Assembly (NCBI GenBank): GCA_018806985.1
Contig: JADANN010000256.1
Location: 905,501 to 969,500, forward strand
Reading direction: 5' to 3'
From: Angiostrongylus vasorum
Lineage: Eukaryota > Nematoda > Chromadorea > Rhabditida > Metastrongylidae
Length of the DNA: 64,000 nucleotides
In this document: in pieces, positions 47,260 to 58,592 of the stretch
Numbering within the stretch: the first letter of the stretch is position 1
Layout: each line of letters opens with the position of its first letter
The notes under the pieces: generated by a model
Told to the model about the DNA's origin: nothing
The model's database searches: none
Seen by the model: the letters and a program-made list of their open reading frames with translations, nothing else
Program-made: the position numbers and the translations under genes

Positions 47260-47294
47260 GGTGGTCGATAGTATTAAGAGGTCTCATAAGACAT

Positions 47295-47771
47295 TCAGTT
47301 GACATGGATGTCAAAATTGAGAAGGAGTTCATTCTGCAAAATACGAAGGCAACATGAGCCAGTGCACACCACTCTTAAAAAGTCACAGACAAGCCGACGA
47401 AGCGAAATCTCCATACTTGCTAGACCGTACAGCTCATCGACGGTCCACTGAGTACGGACCACGTACAACGTGCTAAAACGATGGAAATATTCTGGAACAT
47501 AACCAACACACGCCAGGCTAGTTTTGTTTTTAACAAATAACAGTGTTCTTATATTTCTGATATGATGGATGGATTGCAGCATTTCAATATTGACATAGGC
47601 CTTAGAGTGAACTCCTGTACGTCTATAATGAAATAGAAACTGGCGCATGTCACCTTGTACGCAATACACGAGAGAAAAGAAAACGAGGACGTAAATTGTG
47701 GTTAAACTGGCATGATTAGTGATCGGAGAAGATGAAATATTTAAGTACGCTTTGCATTCGAATCCACCTTC
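47295..47771 (-). CDS. Candidate terminal exon, 158 residues
   Basis: The longest non-repeat stop-free stretch I found. Acceptor CGCTTTCAG (AG at 47773-47772) is followed in phase 0 by 158 codons and a TGA. An early hydrophobic segment (TTIYVLVFFSLVYC, residues about 23-36) suggests a membrane anchor. The rest is mixed with several aromatic and Cys residues (HYRRTGVHSKAYVNIEMLQS; RRLVCDFLRVVCTGSCCLR). No motif recognised. A stop-free run this long is uncommon but not impossible by chance, so the acceptor matters. Confidence 0.33.
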   Translation of the reverse strand, partial: EGGFECKAYLNISSSPITNHASLTTIYVLVFFSLVYCVQGDMRQFLFHYRRTGVHSKAYVNIEMLQSIHHIRNIRTLLFVKNKTSLACVGYVPEYFHRFSTLYVVRTQWTVDELYGLASMEISLRRLVCDFLRVVCTGSCCLRILQNELLLNFDIHVN

Positions 47772-48033
47772 CTGAAAGCGTTTTGGAGCTAATAAGCTCT
47801 ACAATGGCTCGAACGGTCGAAACGTAACTCATAAAACCAGAGACTAATTTTTTTCAACACTAAAAAGGCTTTCTCGAGCATTGGAGTATTTGCTCCATCG
47901 CGCTAATTGTTTATGAAGTTTTAATAGAGCATCCTTTAAAACTCGAATTTGTTTGGAAATAAAATTTTCCACAAGAAAACCGAAAGCAAAATTTTAGTTT
48001 TTAAAATTTCCGATGCAAGCGCGCCATTTGCAG

Positions 48034-48179
48034 TCTCGAACGATAAAGTGGGGACACCACCATGTCTTGCTGGTCTAAAACCTTGTTGTTCAACTAATTC
48101 AGACTTGAAATACAAGCTTCAACGTGAAAAAAAGACCAAAGAAAAGCTCAAGAAGTTAGACGCTCATCAATTAGAATAA
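48034..48179 (+). CDS. Candidate short terminal exon
   Basis: Acceptor CCATTTGCAG opens a frame of two bases plus 48 codons to TAA. The product starts SNDKVGTPPCLAGLKPCCST and ends in a charged, probably helical tail (KLQREKKTKEKLKKLDAHQL). Unrecognised; upstream exon not found. Confidence 0.2.
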
Positions 48180-48734
48180 GATAAGATAACTTGTATCGTG
48201 CAGTCGAAGATCTGTAAATTCTAACCACGTTCGTTCTAATTAATGAAACTTAAGGGAAGGTGGAAAATTTTGAGTCAAAGCTGAAAGTGGTCGTTATTTC
48301 TGCACCATATGCATTGAACCCAATACATTGCTAACCCGTTGTGTTAAATATCGAACAATAATGGAACGTTGTTAGCTAAACATGCGCTTTTAGGCAGAAA
48401 TGTGTGTTTCCATATTTTATCGATGTTCCCAGAACTTTATCCAACTGGCGCGGTGGCTCTCTTACAACTTCGAAGTTGTATGCCAGTGCCATAAAAACAC
48501 AAAGGTTTGGGATTTCTGTAAGGAAAGAGTACAGTCTGTTGTTCAGTAACACGTCAGCTGATAGCAAATAGCCTGATTCACTTTAAAAAAATCGTATAAA
48601 ATGGGACCGTTTCCTATCATAAAGGCGTATTTGTATTTGTCTTGTGGCTCTCCCACGGTCCTGAAATATTCAATTAAATTCACGCACTTGTTTCCAGTCA
48701 TTCCTACCGTTTAATCACATATACATGGATATAT
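48180..48734. other. No recognisable feature
   Basis: AT-rich. Confidence 0.4.
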
Positions 48735-48850
48735 AGATGACCCTTCTTAGCCTGCTTGTGCGGGTCCCAGCATAATCTCCATTTTCTCGGAATTTAGCTG
48801 GTTTAGCCATCGTGGTTCCCTGGAGTCGCGAGGTCAGCCTGGCCGATGTC
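48735..48850 (-). repeat. R4 3' fragment
   Basis: Complement of the R4 3' part: gtcccagcataatctccatt, ttagctggtttagccatcgt, and cgaggtcagcctggcc match 10200-10260 and 55800-55880. Confidence 0.65.
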
Positions 48851-50094
48851 CACCCTACACCGTTTAATCGCAAGCAGTAATATACGAAAACCAATGCAAA
48901 TGCACCAAATGCTGCACACGGTAACAAATATAAGGATGAAAGAAGGCTGGACAGTTTGTTCTTCACTACGGAGGTCACAATGATAAGTGGCAAGTTTCCA
49001 ACAACTTTACTTCAGCGACAAGCTAAACGCCGTTAGATTTTGCAATTCAGTGGAGGTAAAGATTCAAAAATTCATTTTCGAAACTCGAAAATGAGAACAT
49101 CGGGATTTTATGGCGTGTTGGAAAATTTTCTCAAAGTAATCAGAATATGAGCAATGACTAAAACATCAAACGCAATGAGGATTTCGAGAGCAAAAACTGG
49201 GCATTTTCTCTCATCTTCAATTTTCGAAAAAATAACGCAACAAATCGTTTGATGAAATCCTCTGAAGGCTTGTGGTGGAAAGGAGAGACCGAGATAATTG
49301 AAATTGGCAATGAAATTCGAATTTTGCCTAAGGCATAGAATTTCTTTGCCGGATAGTCGAGTTGAAGAGAATAACGTCGAATAACAGATGTGGAAGTGAA
49401 GAAGGGCTTCATTCAAACACCGGATATCGTCGAAAGCATTTTAGCAAATTAAATCCAGAAATCCATAAAAAAATTGTGATGTACTCACACGTAGGGAAGG
49501 ACAATAGTGTAAAGGGAAGAAGAATCCTGACACCACAACTTTTCGAAAACAACTTCAAGACAGAAAAACTGAAGAGTTTGCCCTAGCAATCACTTGCTGT
49601 TTTGGCAGGCGTTAGAAAAAGCTCATGAGATCTTGTTTACCCGTGCGAATTCCACACTTGTTCAAAAAGCATTGCAGACTGCAGTAATTTCGTCTAAGAC
49701 GAGCTACGTTAAGAAATACAGAACGATGTGGAAGAATGTTTCGATTATTTACTGAGTAATAAGCTTTATGTAAATCCTGGCCTTTTGGAAGCAAAAAAAC
49801 ATATGAGCCATTTACAAAGCCCGCTGGAGTTCATGAACTTAGCAGGTCCTAATTAAACAAAGTGCTGCTTAAAACGAATTATCACGGAAAAAATACGCTG
49901 GAAATAAAAATCTATAAAGCAAACACATTCAGTTTACGGATTTCGAAAATCAGTTCGTCGTGTTGATGGATAAGTGGGGAATCAGAACGAGAAAAAAAGA
50001 AGTCGTGCTTTTTAAAAAAACGAGAAGTGGGTAAATGACTAACTCTGAAAAGCTGTAAAAATAAATTTCTTCCATAAGATATAAAACTAAACAA
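48851..50094. other. No supported gene
   Basis: Minus ORFs at 49108-49416 overlap in two frames and look like chance. Confidence 0.35.
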
Positions 50095-50415
50095 TCACCA
50101 TGATGCTGAGATATTGCAAAAGTCCGGAGCTCAAGTGTCTGCGGTGAGCAACGAACGCGCTATTATCCTTTCTAAGGGCTGACACGTTCCACCACCACAC
50201 CATGCGAGTCCGTTTCGCCTGTCTCTCAGCCAGTTCTACCGATCAATGCCATCAGCAATCACCAATCAACGGGATTGATCTAGGCAGCCCAAATCGGCAA
50301 CGAACCCAGTTAAGCTGAGGCTGTAGTCGAAATCACAATGTTCACTTTTTTTTATTTACTGCCTATTGACACTTTTCACGACAGGGTATTATGTGCGGCA
50401 GGTAAAACTAAACAT
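50095..50415 (-). repeat. R3 copy followed by a mini-unit
   Basis: A full R3 arm (gatgctgagatattgcaaaa, cctttctaagggctgac, atcagcaatcaccaatcaac, gttaagctgaggctgtagtc) is followed by a terminal-repeat-like ttttatttactgcctattg and then gcggcaggtaaaactaaaca, as in the copy at 54.7-55.0 kb. Confidence 0.7.
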
Positions 50416-51693
50416 TTCGCTACTAGTGACTATTGCTGATCAAATGCTGTATGCCGTAGAAAAGCAAATTGAACAACAAGTGAACATAGGATAGTCGGAT
50501 AGGGGTTGAGTCAGAATAAGGAGAGCAGAAAAAAGGGTGCTGGATTAAGCACAGCTGGCACATAGCACTGAGACCGAGGTCGGGTCAAATTAACAAGCAA
50601 CTGGGATGCAGCCATGTCACAGACCCCACAGTCATGACAATATGATCACCTTCCCCTGTTGTTAATTCCACTAATCATTCTGTACGTCTAATTGTAACCA
50701 CTAAACTCCACTTACTCCCGTTGCACATGACAGCTTCTCAGCTACCCAACATTTGTTAGAAAAACACGAACAGCATCGCACTTTCGGTATATTGCACTTT
50801 TTTTTTAAAAACCGATTTTGGATAGAATATAGAAAGAAGGAGCTCGTTCTGCTCTGCTGTGGCCTAGGTTTGCCCTGAAGTAAGTTTACAAATGGAGAAG
50901 GGGAAAAATAGTGGATTCGGAGTTATGCAACATTTCCGTAGGATTGATTCCTAAGCTGTTCGAATTATGATGGCAGCAGTTTTCTAAGCGAATGTTTGCC
51001 TCCTGTAGGGCCGCACAATCACTCGAGCATCGGATTATATCGAAAATAAACCCAATAACCTGTAATTTCTTTTATGAATCGCAACCAATTGCCTATTTAC
51101 TCTTCGCAATTCATTAGCAATCTTTGCACACTTCTATATTTCTAGGGATTAGAAGGAAAGAACTCATATAGAGCAGAACCTCTCATATTTCTTTAGATCG
51201 TTCGTCTTACACGGGGGGTATTTATAAAAAGAAATGGTGTGTTTGATGAAAAGTGACAGGCATAAAAATTCTCAGTAGTTTTTCGAGAACATCGATTATT
51301 CTTGTGAAAGTTCTCGAAAGTACCCTTACGCTCACAAATGAACACTGACGACAAACGTGAAAATGAACAAGCAGAAGTGAAAGGGGTCGAAGTTTTTCAA
51401 TTTCAGGACGAGGAATTGGATATGCAGCAGAGTGCATGTGTTTGCGACTTCATGGATACTCGAGACATTAACGTATTAGTCGGCCGAGGCATAAAATTGA
51501 ACTACGGTTAATTAATTGCATGTTTTCTCGCTCACCTCAGTAGAATTGTTAGCAAGACCGTAAAAAATTGCACAAACATGTGAACTAGTTTGGCAGCAAT
51601 CGCTAGTGTCATAAAACCTTGACAAATTCGGCCATTTCAAGCTTCAAAAGAAAAAAACGGTGCTGAGATGATTTTCATAGATCACAGCTGAAA
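50416..51693. other. No recognisable gene
   Basis: AT-rich. Confidence 0.4.
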
Positions 51694-51984
51694 GTGGATA
51701 AGGGTGCGTGTGGCGCAGTGGTTGGAGGCGCCCTGTAACGCACGCGTGGAATCGATCCCTGCGCCCATGGCCCACCAAGCTCTCCATCGCTCCGGGGTAC
51801 TCCAAATTGGTACCAAACCTGTCTGGGTGGATAGAAGCGTTGGTTCGATGGATCGGTGGGCTACCGCGCGTCATTGTAAAGGCTAGATATGCATTCATTC
51901 ACCCCCAAACGATGCTTAATGATGTGTCGAATGCATGGCGCATTCCCCGGGATTGATCAGCACCGAGACCTTCATCCTTTCATC
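51694..51984 (+). repeat. R1 SINE, full length with target-site duplication
   Basis: Best-preserved head: A box gtgtggcgcagtggttggag, B-box region ggaatcgatccct. Central domain aaattggtaccaaacctgtc at about 51805, body aatgcatggcgcattccccg, T-rich end. cacagctgaaa (51683-51693) and cacaactgaaa (51985-51995) form a near-perfect duplication. Confidence 0.85.
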
Positions 51985-51995
51985 CACAACTGAAA

Positions 51996-52857
51996 TGCAT
52001 AATGGGTACTAATATACTACATTCTAAGTGATTTCTGACTCTTTACTTATAGTGAAAGCTTCTGGTTATCGAGAAAAATGAGAACTGTTGTGAGAATTCA
52101 ATTACTTTTGTGATTTATGAACATCTGAGACGAACTACACCACCATAACTACGAATAACTACGTGAGCATATTTATACCTCCACTTAAGGTCGACGTGAC
52201 AAATAGCATTTTCTTGAAGAGTCGCCTTTCCATTATCGGTCGCTTCTTTGCCATTAAAAGAACACTTGATTCATGATTAATTTAAATTAGAACAGTGACT
52301 TCAAAGCGAATGTAGGTCCAAAATATTTACGCGAATATTCGGTTGATATTAGGAATAGTAAAGTAGTAGGATTGGTTGTGGCAGGCAGTTGATATGAAAG
52401 AGATAAAAAAATTAGAACACTGAAGCAGTTTGGTGCAATGAGTGCGTTCACTGGGAGTGGGAGAGGGTGGTTAAACGTAAACGTAGTCAGGGACGTGTCC
52501 GCTCTTTGAGCCGGATTGACATATACCTTTCGTATTTAGACATATCCACTGACGGATTAATTCAGCAAAAAGCCTTCAATTAAGTGGCCGAGAAACACAC
52601 GGAAGGCATTTCGAGGTAATAAACTCTTCATCTACTCTGAAAAAGGTTGACACGATGACCATGCCTTCTACGAAATGATTAAAAATGATGTGCCTGAGAG
52701 AAAGTTCAAAAAATTTGATGTTATTCGTCTTCTTCAAACTATCGGACCTTATTCAATATCGTCTCATAGTTGAACTAGGGAAGATTTTACAAATAACCTA
52801 TTGAGTCACTTAATAATTGGTGGAGTTTTAGGTAATATTTAAAAAATCTCTAACATA
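51996..52857. other. No recognisable feature
   Basis: AT-rich. Confidence 0.4.
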
Positions 52858-53140
52858 GAAACGCGTGTAACGCATTGGTTAGAGATATCCTGAAATTGAC
52901 ACTTGGTCGTTGGTTCGACCTCGCACCCGAGATCGTCAAGCCTTCCATCCTTGCGGAGTCTTCAAATTAGTACAGGACTTGTTTGGGAGGATAGCTGCAC
53001 TGACTTAACAGGTCGACAAGCCACTTCATGTGGTTGGATAGGACAAGTATGCATACAGTCACCTCGAACAATGCTTGTTATAATCGACTACACAGTGCAT
53101 CCTTCAAGGATTGAGAAACGCTACGCTATGTCCTTTTCTT
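52858..53140 (+). repeat. R1 SINE, diverged
   Basis: Head cgtgtaacgcattggttaga with B box ggttcgacctc; central domain aaattagtacaggacttgtt at about 52965; body tgcatacagtcacctcgaac. The 136-codon ORF over it is a by-product. Confidence 0.65.
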
Positions 53141-53254
53141 TTAAGACAAACTTCCAATTAAAGATCTTTTCGCCAAAGAGAAATAGGACGACACGTGCGA
53201 GATTTTTAGTGTGGGACCGTGGTACAACTATACACCAGTATAATATATTCGATA

Positions 53255-53435
53255 TTCCACTGAAGAAGATCCGTCTCGGTACGACAAGGAAGACGCCACA
53301 TCGAGAAGACTAACATCTATGGACCACCGACACGGACCATCGTCTCTGATGAAGACAAAGACGTCGAAATGTTAGCCGAATAAAACTAATTTATTAACCC
53401 CGTGTAAGCTCAACAGTTTATACACATGTTGGCTA
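53255..53435 (+). repeat. HHR-family repeat, well-preserved core
   Basis: Leader (gaagaagatccgtctcggta, gacgccacatcgagaag, ctatggaccaccgacacgga), core and tail (ttattaaccccgtgtaagct) match the minus-strand copy at 58.4 kb. Confidence 0.7.
53346..53373 (+). ncRNA. Hammerhead-ribozyme-like core, canonical CUGAUGA
   Basis: CTGATGA (53346-53352), stem II GAC/GUC with the outer pair lost, GAAA (53366-53369), cleavage predicted after T53373 (GUU). Stem I CGTCT/AGCCG pairs at four of five positions. The extra A after CUGAUGA and the loopless helix III are as in other copies. Confidence 0.5.
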
Positions 53436-53699
53436 TTTTACTGCCGAGGTTAAATGACGGTCCGTTTGAAAACTTCTGTACTCAAAAGAGGTACCAAAAG
53501 GCAGACATCGTATTATGAAGGCATACACCGTGCCATGAAGATTACGAAAAACGAATAATGAACGAATGAGTAAGAAACACGAGACATAGACATACTGGAT
53601 ATCTTTTTAGAAGCAGAAGGTAGAAGAAGAAGAAGTATAAGAACATGGTTCCTGCTGAGGTCATGAAGGTGTGTGACAGCAGATTGCCTGTCCATTCGG

Positions 53700-53790
53700 C
53701 CTTTCTAGGTGGAGAAGAAGGCCAATCCGCCGAAAAGTCAGCTATTGTGAACAAATAGTGTAGTAAAAAGCTCGTGTCTGCTCATCAAGG
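53700..53790 (+). repeat. HHR-family repeat, degraded
   Basis: gagaagaaggccaatccgcc, gaaaagtcagctattgtg and a ctcgtgtctgctcatcaagg tail align to the copy at 8409-8493. The CUGANGA block is disrupted (GTGGAGAAG). Confidence 0.5.
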
Positions 53791-54654
53791 CAATAACAAG
53801 TTGTAGAAGAAGATTCTATGTGAAATGTCGGTGATAAGAAAACATCAGATATCTTGTTGATTATCGAGAGAGCACAGTAGAAAGCTCGATCCAACAACCT
53901 GTGAAATACAGCGTTCAGAGCGGAGTGAGTCAGTCCAGTTTATCAGACAACTCAAGGCGACCTCTTTGAAGAAATGTTGTAATGAACAGATATAACGCGA
54001 CTCTCGTAACGTTGCGTGAGTAACCTCTTCCAAGTACTATTTTTAGCGCCACATGGTTCTGAATACATTCTTGGACATGTTTTAATTTTTTGGTTATACT
54101 AGTCACTGGAAAGGAGTTTAGATTTTGGGTAATCTATACAGTATATTAGATAAGGGCGTGATATATGTCTATAACAGATTTATTTATGAGTGGAAGATAA
54201 ACACATTCACGCATGAAAGCGTGTTAAGAGAATGCAATTCTGAGTGGAACAGTTTTTTTATTGTTGCCCATAGCTACTACTGGAGGAATAAAAACCACTC
54301 CAAATAACCGGAGCAATGGACCACTTGAAGTTGATTTGTAATGAGTTTACTAGAACCACATATAGACACACACTGATCATAGCTGGGTCATTATTCTTGC
54401 TGGCATTACATTTATAACCTGTAATGTTGTTACATTCAAAAGCAGTGGACCAAACATCTTGCATTCCACTACTTCAAAGCGAAATCTTTCTGTAATTCGC
54501 ATTTCATTGCTGTTTGATGTTCAGTTACACTTATTGGTCTCGACTTGATGTTTCCAAAAATGGAAGCACTGGGAGTCGACACTGGGATTAAACTAGGTTG
54601 CAATGAAACATAACTCGCCAAAATTCTACTCACACTTCGGCGATAAAAGTCTAT
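53791..54654. other. No recognisable feature
   Basis: AT-rich. Confidence 0.4.
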
Positions 54655-54970
54655 TAACAGACGTATGCGGTGGGAAACGAATGCACTATTACCCTTTCCG
54701 GGGGCTAACGAGCTCACCACCACACCATGCGGGTCCTTCGTTTCGCCTGTCCCTCAGCTATTTCTATCGACCTCTGTCATCAGCAATCACCCATCAGTGG
54801 GCTTGATCTGGGGAGCCCAAATCACCAATGAACCTTGTTAAGCTGAGGATGTAGTCGAAATCACAATGTTAACTTTTTATTTACCGCCTCTTACAATTTT
54901 TTCAATGCAGGAATTACGTGTGACACAACCACAGTGATGCTAGGGCAGTAAATAAAGAGTTAACACTATT
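54655..54970 (-). repeat. R3 copy with an appended 97-bp TIR unit
   Basis: An R3 arm (54660-54867) is followed by a unit bounded by 21-bp inverted repeats: gttaactttttatttaccgc at 54868 and its complement ending at 54964. The small unit contains cacaaccacagtgatgct, the normal start of an R3 arm, so it looks like an internally deleted second R3 sharing a terminus. Confidence 0.7.
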
Positions 54971-55529
54971 AACAGATGGGCTGTGATGTTATGGCTCGTT
55001 CAGATTCCAACACAAACAAATTAACAACTCGGACATGGACGGAACATCTCTACAAGTGTAGCCAGTACATAAGCTTCATCAGTTTTTATTGTCACGAGAA
55101 TGGAATGTAATGTAGACATAGTGTTTCTTTAGAGAGAAATACCTTCGAGAGCTTTTCAATAACGAAAAGTAGTAACGTTGTTAGGGTATTGAAGTCTCAT
55201 AGCTAATTTGAATAAGAGGCTCTGATGCCAAGGGCGAGAAGCGAGAGGTGCGACTCATTCCCTGATTTCAATATAAGTGAATTTGTAATTCGCGTACTCT
55301 TTAACGGGAAACGCAGAGCAAGCACATTCTAGTAACATTAGGGTAATTACAGCTGAAAGACGGATGAAAACCAATCAAAACACGCTAATATTGGAAATAT
55401 TGGCACTGATTGTAGGACAATACAATAGTGGAATTTTCGCTGCGCTACTCATACCTTGCTCTACATTATTAGGTAAAATATACTACGTTGATTGGACACA
55501 TAATCCAAATATCGAAGAATATTTCTTGA
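54971..55529. other. No recognisable feature
   Basis: AT-rich. Confidence 0.4.
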
Positions 55530-55925
55530 TTCACTCCCAACGGTTTGTCGCCTCATCGTAGATGGGAGGTGTTTCTGGGTATCGGGGCGCGATGTACCGC
55601 GGTAGGATTCATCCGCCCGACGGGGTCTCCCATGCTGGGAAGAAGTCCAGCGTTTCCATTAGAAGGACCAGCTAAGAGTAAACCAATACCAGGATCCACC
55701 ATTGTCCTGGTATCAAACTACTCGCATGATGGCAAATCCTCCTCTGATCCACAGGGACGGCGGACTGATTGTGGTGGTGACGACCTGGGGGCAGACTTTG
55801 GCTAGGCTGACCTCGGGACTACCGAGAACCACAATCGCTAAACCAGCAAAATTCCGAAAAAATGGAGATTATGTTGAGGCTCGCACAACCAGTGACGACG
55901 TGCCATACAAGTATTCAAGTAAATA
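55530..55925 (+). repeat. R4 repeat, near full length
   Basis: Head caacggtttgtcgcctcatc, GC-rich middle, body agctaagagtaaaccaatac, aatcctcctctgatccacag, gcagactttggctaggctga, and tail caagtattcaagtaaat. ORFs 55545-55805 and 55702-56043 are incidental. Confidence 0.75.
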
Positions 55926-56507
55926 TTTGTTGATTTTAAGTTTGCTTTTTTTTTGCTTTTTTGTTACTTTGTTGCGGTTCAAAGAACACCCACAAGCTGG
56001 AGTTGTCGGTCGACTAATTGCTGGATTCAATGCTGTCACATGAAACGTCGTCACAACAAAAAAATTCGGAGTCACAACGCAACGCACCAAACTCCCATCC
56101 GATCCACAAAGGTTGCCAGCAGTGATGAGCTGAGATTGGCCAGTACATCTATTTCGGCACTCCACAGAAAACAACATGTGACAGCTATTTCGGCATGCCA
56201 ATGAATGGAGAACGCCACAGAAGATCACTATGTTGTGCCCTAATCCACGCACACCCGTACTCCACTACTTTTATGGGAGACGACTGTAAGACGAGACACA
56301 TATGAGAAGGCCTGGGATCCGTAGGGCATATGACAATGGATGGTCTAAGTATCAAGGTGTATTTCTTATACATTGCATATTTCATTCATATTTGTCTACT
56401 TTAGATACCTTTATTTATTATGTGCTTCAAAAAAATGACGCTGATTTTCTCTTTGTAAATATTGACGTATTGTTTTTTGGATGAAGCGTTAGAGGATAAA
56501 AAAAAGG
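55926..56507. other. Unclassified
   Basis: Overlapping frames at 55953-56252 on both strands; possibly old transposon sequence, but no domain recognised. Confidence 0.3.
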
Positions 56508-56655
56508 GTAAAGCTCTTGGCGTTGATCAATCCTTGAGGGATCGTCATGCATTCGACTTCATTAAGCATCGTTGGAAGCGATTGAATGCATTTGTGACCT
56601 TTAAAATGACTCGCGGTGGCCTACCGATATATCGAGCCAGCGCTGTAAGAGCAAT
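56508..56655 (-). repeat. R1 SINE, 5'-truncated
   Basis: 3' half only (aaaaagggtaaagctcttgg to ctaccgatatatcgagccag); the central domain and head are missing. Confidence 0.75.
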
Positions 56656-58375
56656 GAAATTTTTCGTTATTTTGCACAAAGTGATTTGTTTCTCAACCTC
56701 ATTGTGGTATGAGAGAAGAAACTGCTTGCAAAAAGCAGATTATAAGATCAGCAGCAAAATTGTTGGCGAGAATTGACGAAGTTAAGGCAACCAACACTTC
56801 CGGAGAAAAATCTGCACCATGAGAAGGTAATGGCAGTTTCTTACTGGTGCGGTCAGGGGAATAATAAATAGTAATTCTCTAAGGCTCAGTGAAATCATAG
56901 AGAATCTGGAAGGTATTTAAATAAAATCACACGTTGTATTTACAACAGCCATTTCGACAACATGTCATACAATCGACGCTGTAAAAGTTCGGGAATTTGA
57001 ATACGAAGTTCAGCTCCATCTGACACTCTTATCGGACTTCTTGACTTCTTAAGCTCACTTTTAGACTGCTGATGGGCGGGCTAAACGATAAAAAAACGAT
57101 CATGGAGGATCCTGCGCTGCGACCAGGAGAATTCAGTGGGACGGATTCTGTGTCCTTAATTAGTCGAATTGGTTCATACCATCCATGTTCGGATAGACAT
57201 ATTCAAATATGCTCGTTTAAATGTGAAATTTGTTTACTTCAGATGTTAATTCGAATAGTGCTTTGCATTGAAACAATAAATAATTAGATGACAGACAGTT
57301 CCTCTTCAACAAATGAGCCCTAGACCACCCCTGTTAAGCCCAAGAACATAGCTATAATAGATCCAGACTGAAGGAAACATCTGCACCCGTTGCTAGCCTT
57401 CCGCTGAAAACAGTGGAAATAAAGTACGTGGTAAGAAATGTGTCATGCTTTCCGTGTACTTCGATTTTAGAAGGACCACTATGCAGCGCTAACGAATCCA
57501 AGAAAGAGTTAGATACTCATCTGTTAAATTCAAGGTGGAAGTAAACCTAGGCTACGACAGAGCAGCCGAACTAGTCGTAGGTGTTTTCTCGCCGAAATAG
57601 GAAAAGCACATCATACAGGAACTGTGGTGCTCTTTATTCTTCTCGATCAAGCAAAGTTCGCTGTGAAATTCCGGCATTGGACAGAAACAAATGCAGACTT
57701 TAATGATGCCCGGTCGAGTTTTTTCTACCCTTATAGCATTACACTTGGTTTATAGAGAACAACTGATAATATGAGATTGAAAGAAACAGTAAATGATGTT
57801 TGGAAAGAGCTACGAAGCAACTGTAACCTGTCGTATCCCTGTTGAATAGCTTTGAGACCAATAGCTATTCAACTTGTGAAAGAAGTGGGAGAAAGGAGGA
57901 AATAATGAAATCTACCAAAAGTCGGCAATAAGCGAAAAAAGTTGAAGCGAAGCAAAGAACTCATCTCAAAATTTGAAAGGAAGTGGATGTTTTGAAGGAA
58001 AAGAAAGGAAAAAATTAAGGAAAGATTATGATTAGTATTGTAACAAAAAAAGAAAAAGCAAAGACGTTCAGAGTAAATCTATATGTGGAGGTTCATGGTT
58101 AATATCAATTCTATGAATTAATAATTCTTGAAAAGTGAGAAATTACTTGTAAAATTTTTTCTTCTTCCTTTTTTTCCGCTCACTTTTTCTTTTCCTTATA
58201 ATCTTCTCTTTACCCTTCGCTTTATGCACTTTCAATTCTTTAAAAGTTACTGGACAAACACGTCGTTTGCTACAAAAAATATTCTACGAAGAAGTGGACG
58301 GGTGGCTGTTGAACATCTATAAAAATTTTATCCTTAGCACTTTGCAAGGTATTAAATACTGACCTGTTAATATGT
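56656..58375. other. No supported gene
   Basis: AT-rich with short chance ORFs. Confidence 0.4.
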
Positions 58376-58592
58376 ATTCTTTCCTTGACAAACCTACACG
58401 AGGTTGATAAACAATTTTTATTCGGCTAACGTTGCGACGTCTTCGTCTTCATCAGAGCCGATGATCTGAGTCGATGGTCCACGGTTCTTCTTCGTTTCGA
58501 TGTGGCGGCTTCGCTTTCGTATCCATGTGGAGATAGTTGAAATTGCTTATCAACCTCGTGTGAGCTTATCAAAGAAGGAATACATGTTGATT
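58376..58592 (-). repeat. HHR-family element with inverted ends
   Basis: The left end (58376-58412, complement of gataaacc-type tail with acgaggttgataa) is inverted relative to the right end (58546-58585, cttatcaacctcgtgtgagc). The hammerhead-like core sits on the minus strand between them with its leader (complement gacgccacatcgaaacgaag-like). Same architecture as 8326-8495. Confidence 0.7.
58428..58455 (-). ncRNA. Hammerhead-ribozyme-like core with perfect stem II
   Basis: Minus strand: CTGATGA (58455-58449), extra A, GACG/CGTC perfect stem II with AAGA loop, then GCAAC instead of GAAAC, then GTT|AGCC. Stem I CGGCT/AGCCG is perfect. The A-to-C change in the GAAA block predicts inactivity. 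The second stem II pair is A-U here and G-C at 8409-8436, a compensatory difference. Confidence 0.5.

Noticed and set aside
47795..47845. Further hammerhead-like core (ggctcgaacggtcgaaacgt)
   Set aside because: GAAACG is present, but there is no CUGANGA at the right spacing and no family leader or tail.
52903..53313. 136-codon plus ORF
   Set aside because: Spans a diverged R1 SINE and the leader of an HHR repeat; chance fusion of repeats.
55545..56043. Overlapping ORFs of 86 and 113 codons
   Set aside because: Lie in an R4 repeat; no transposase or RT motif.
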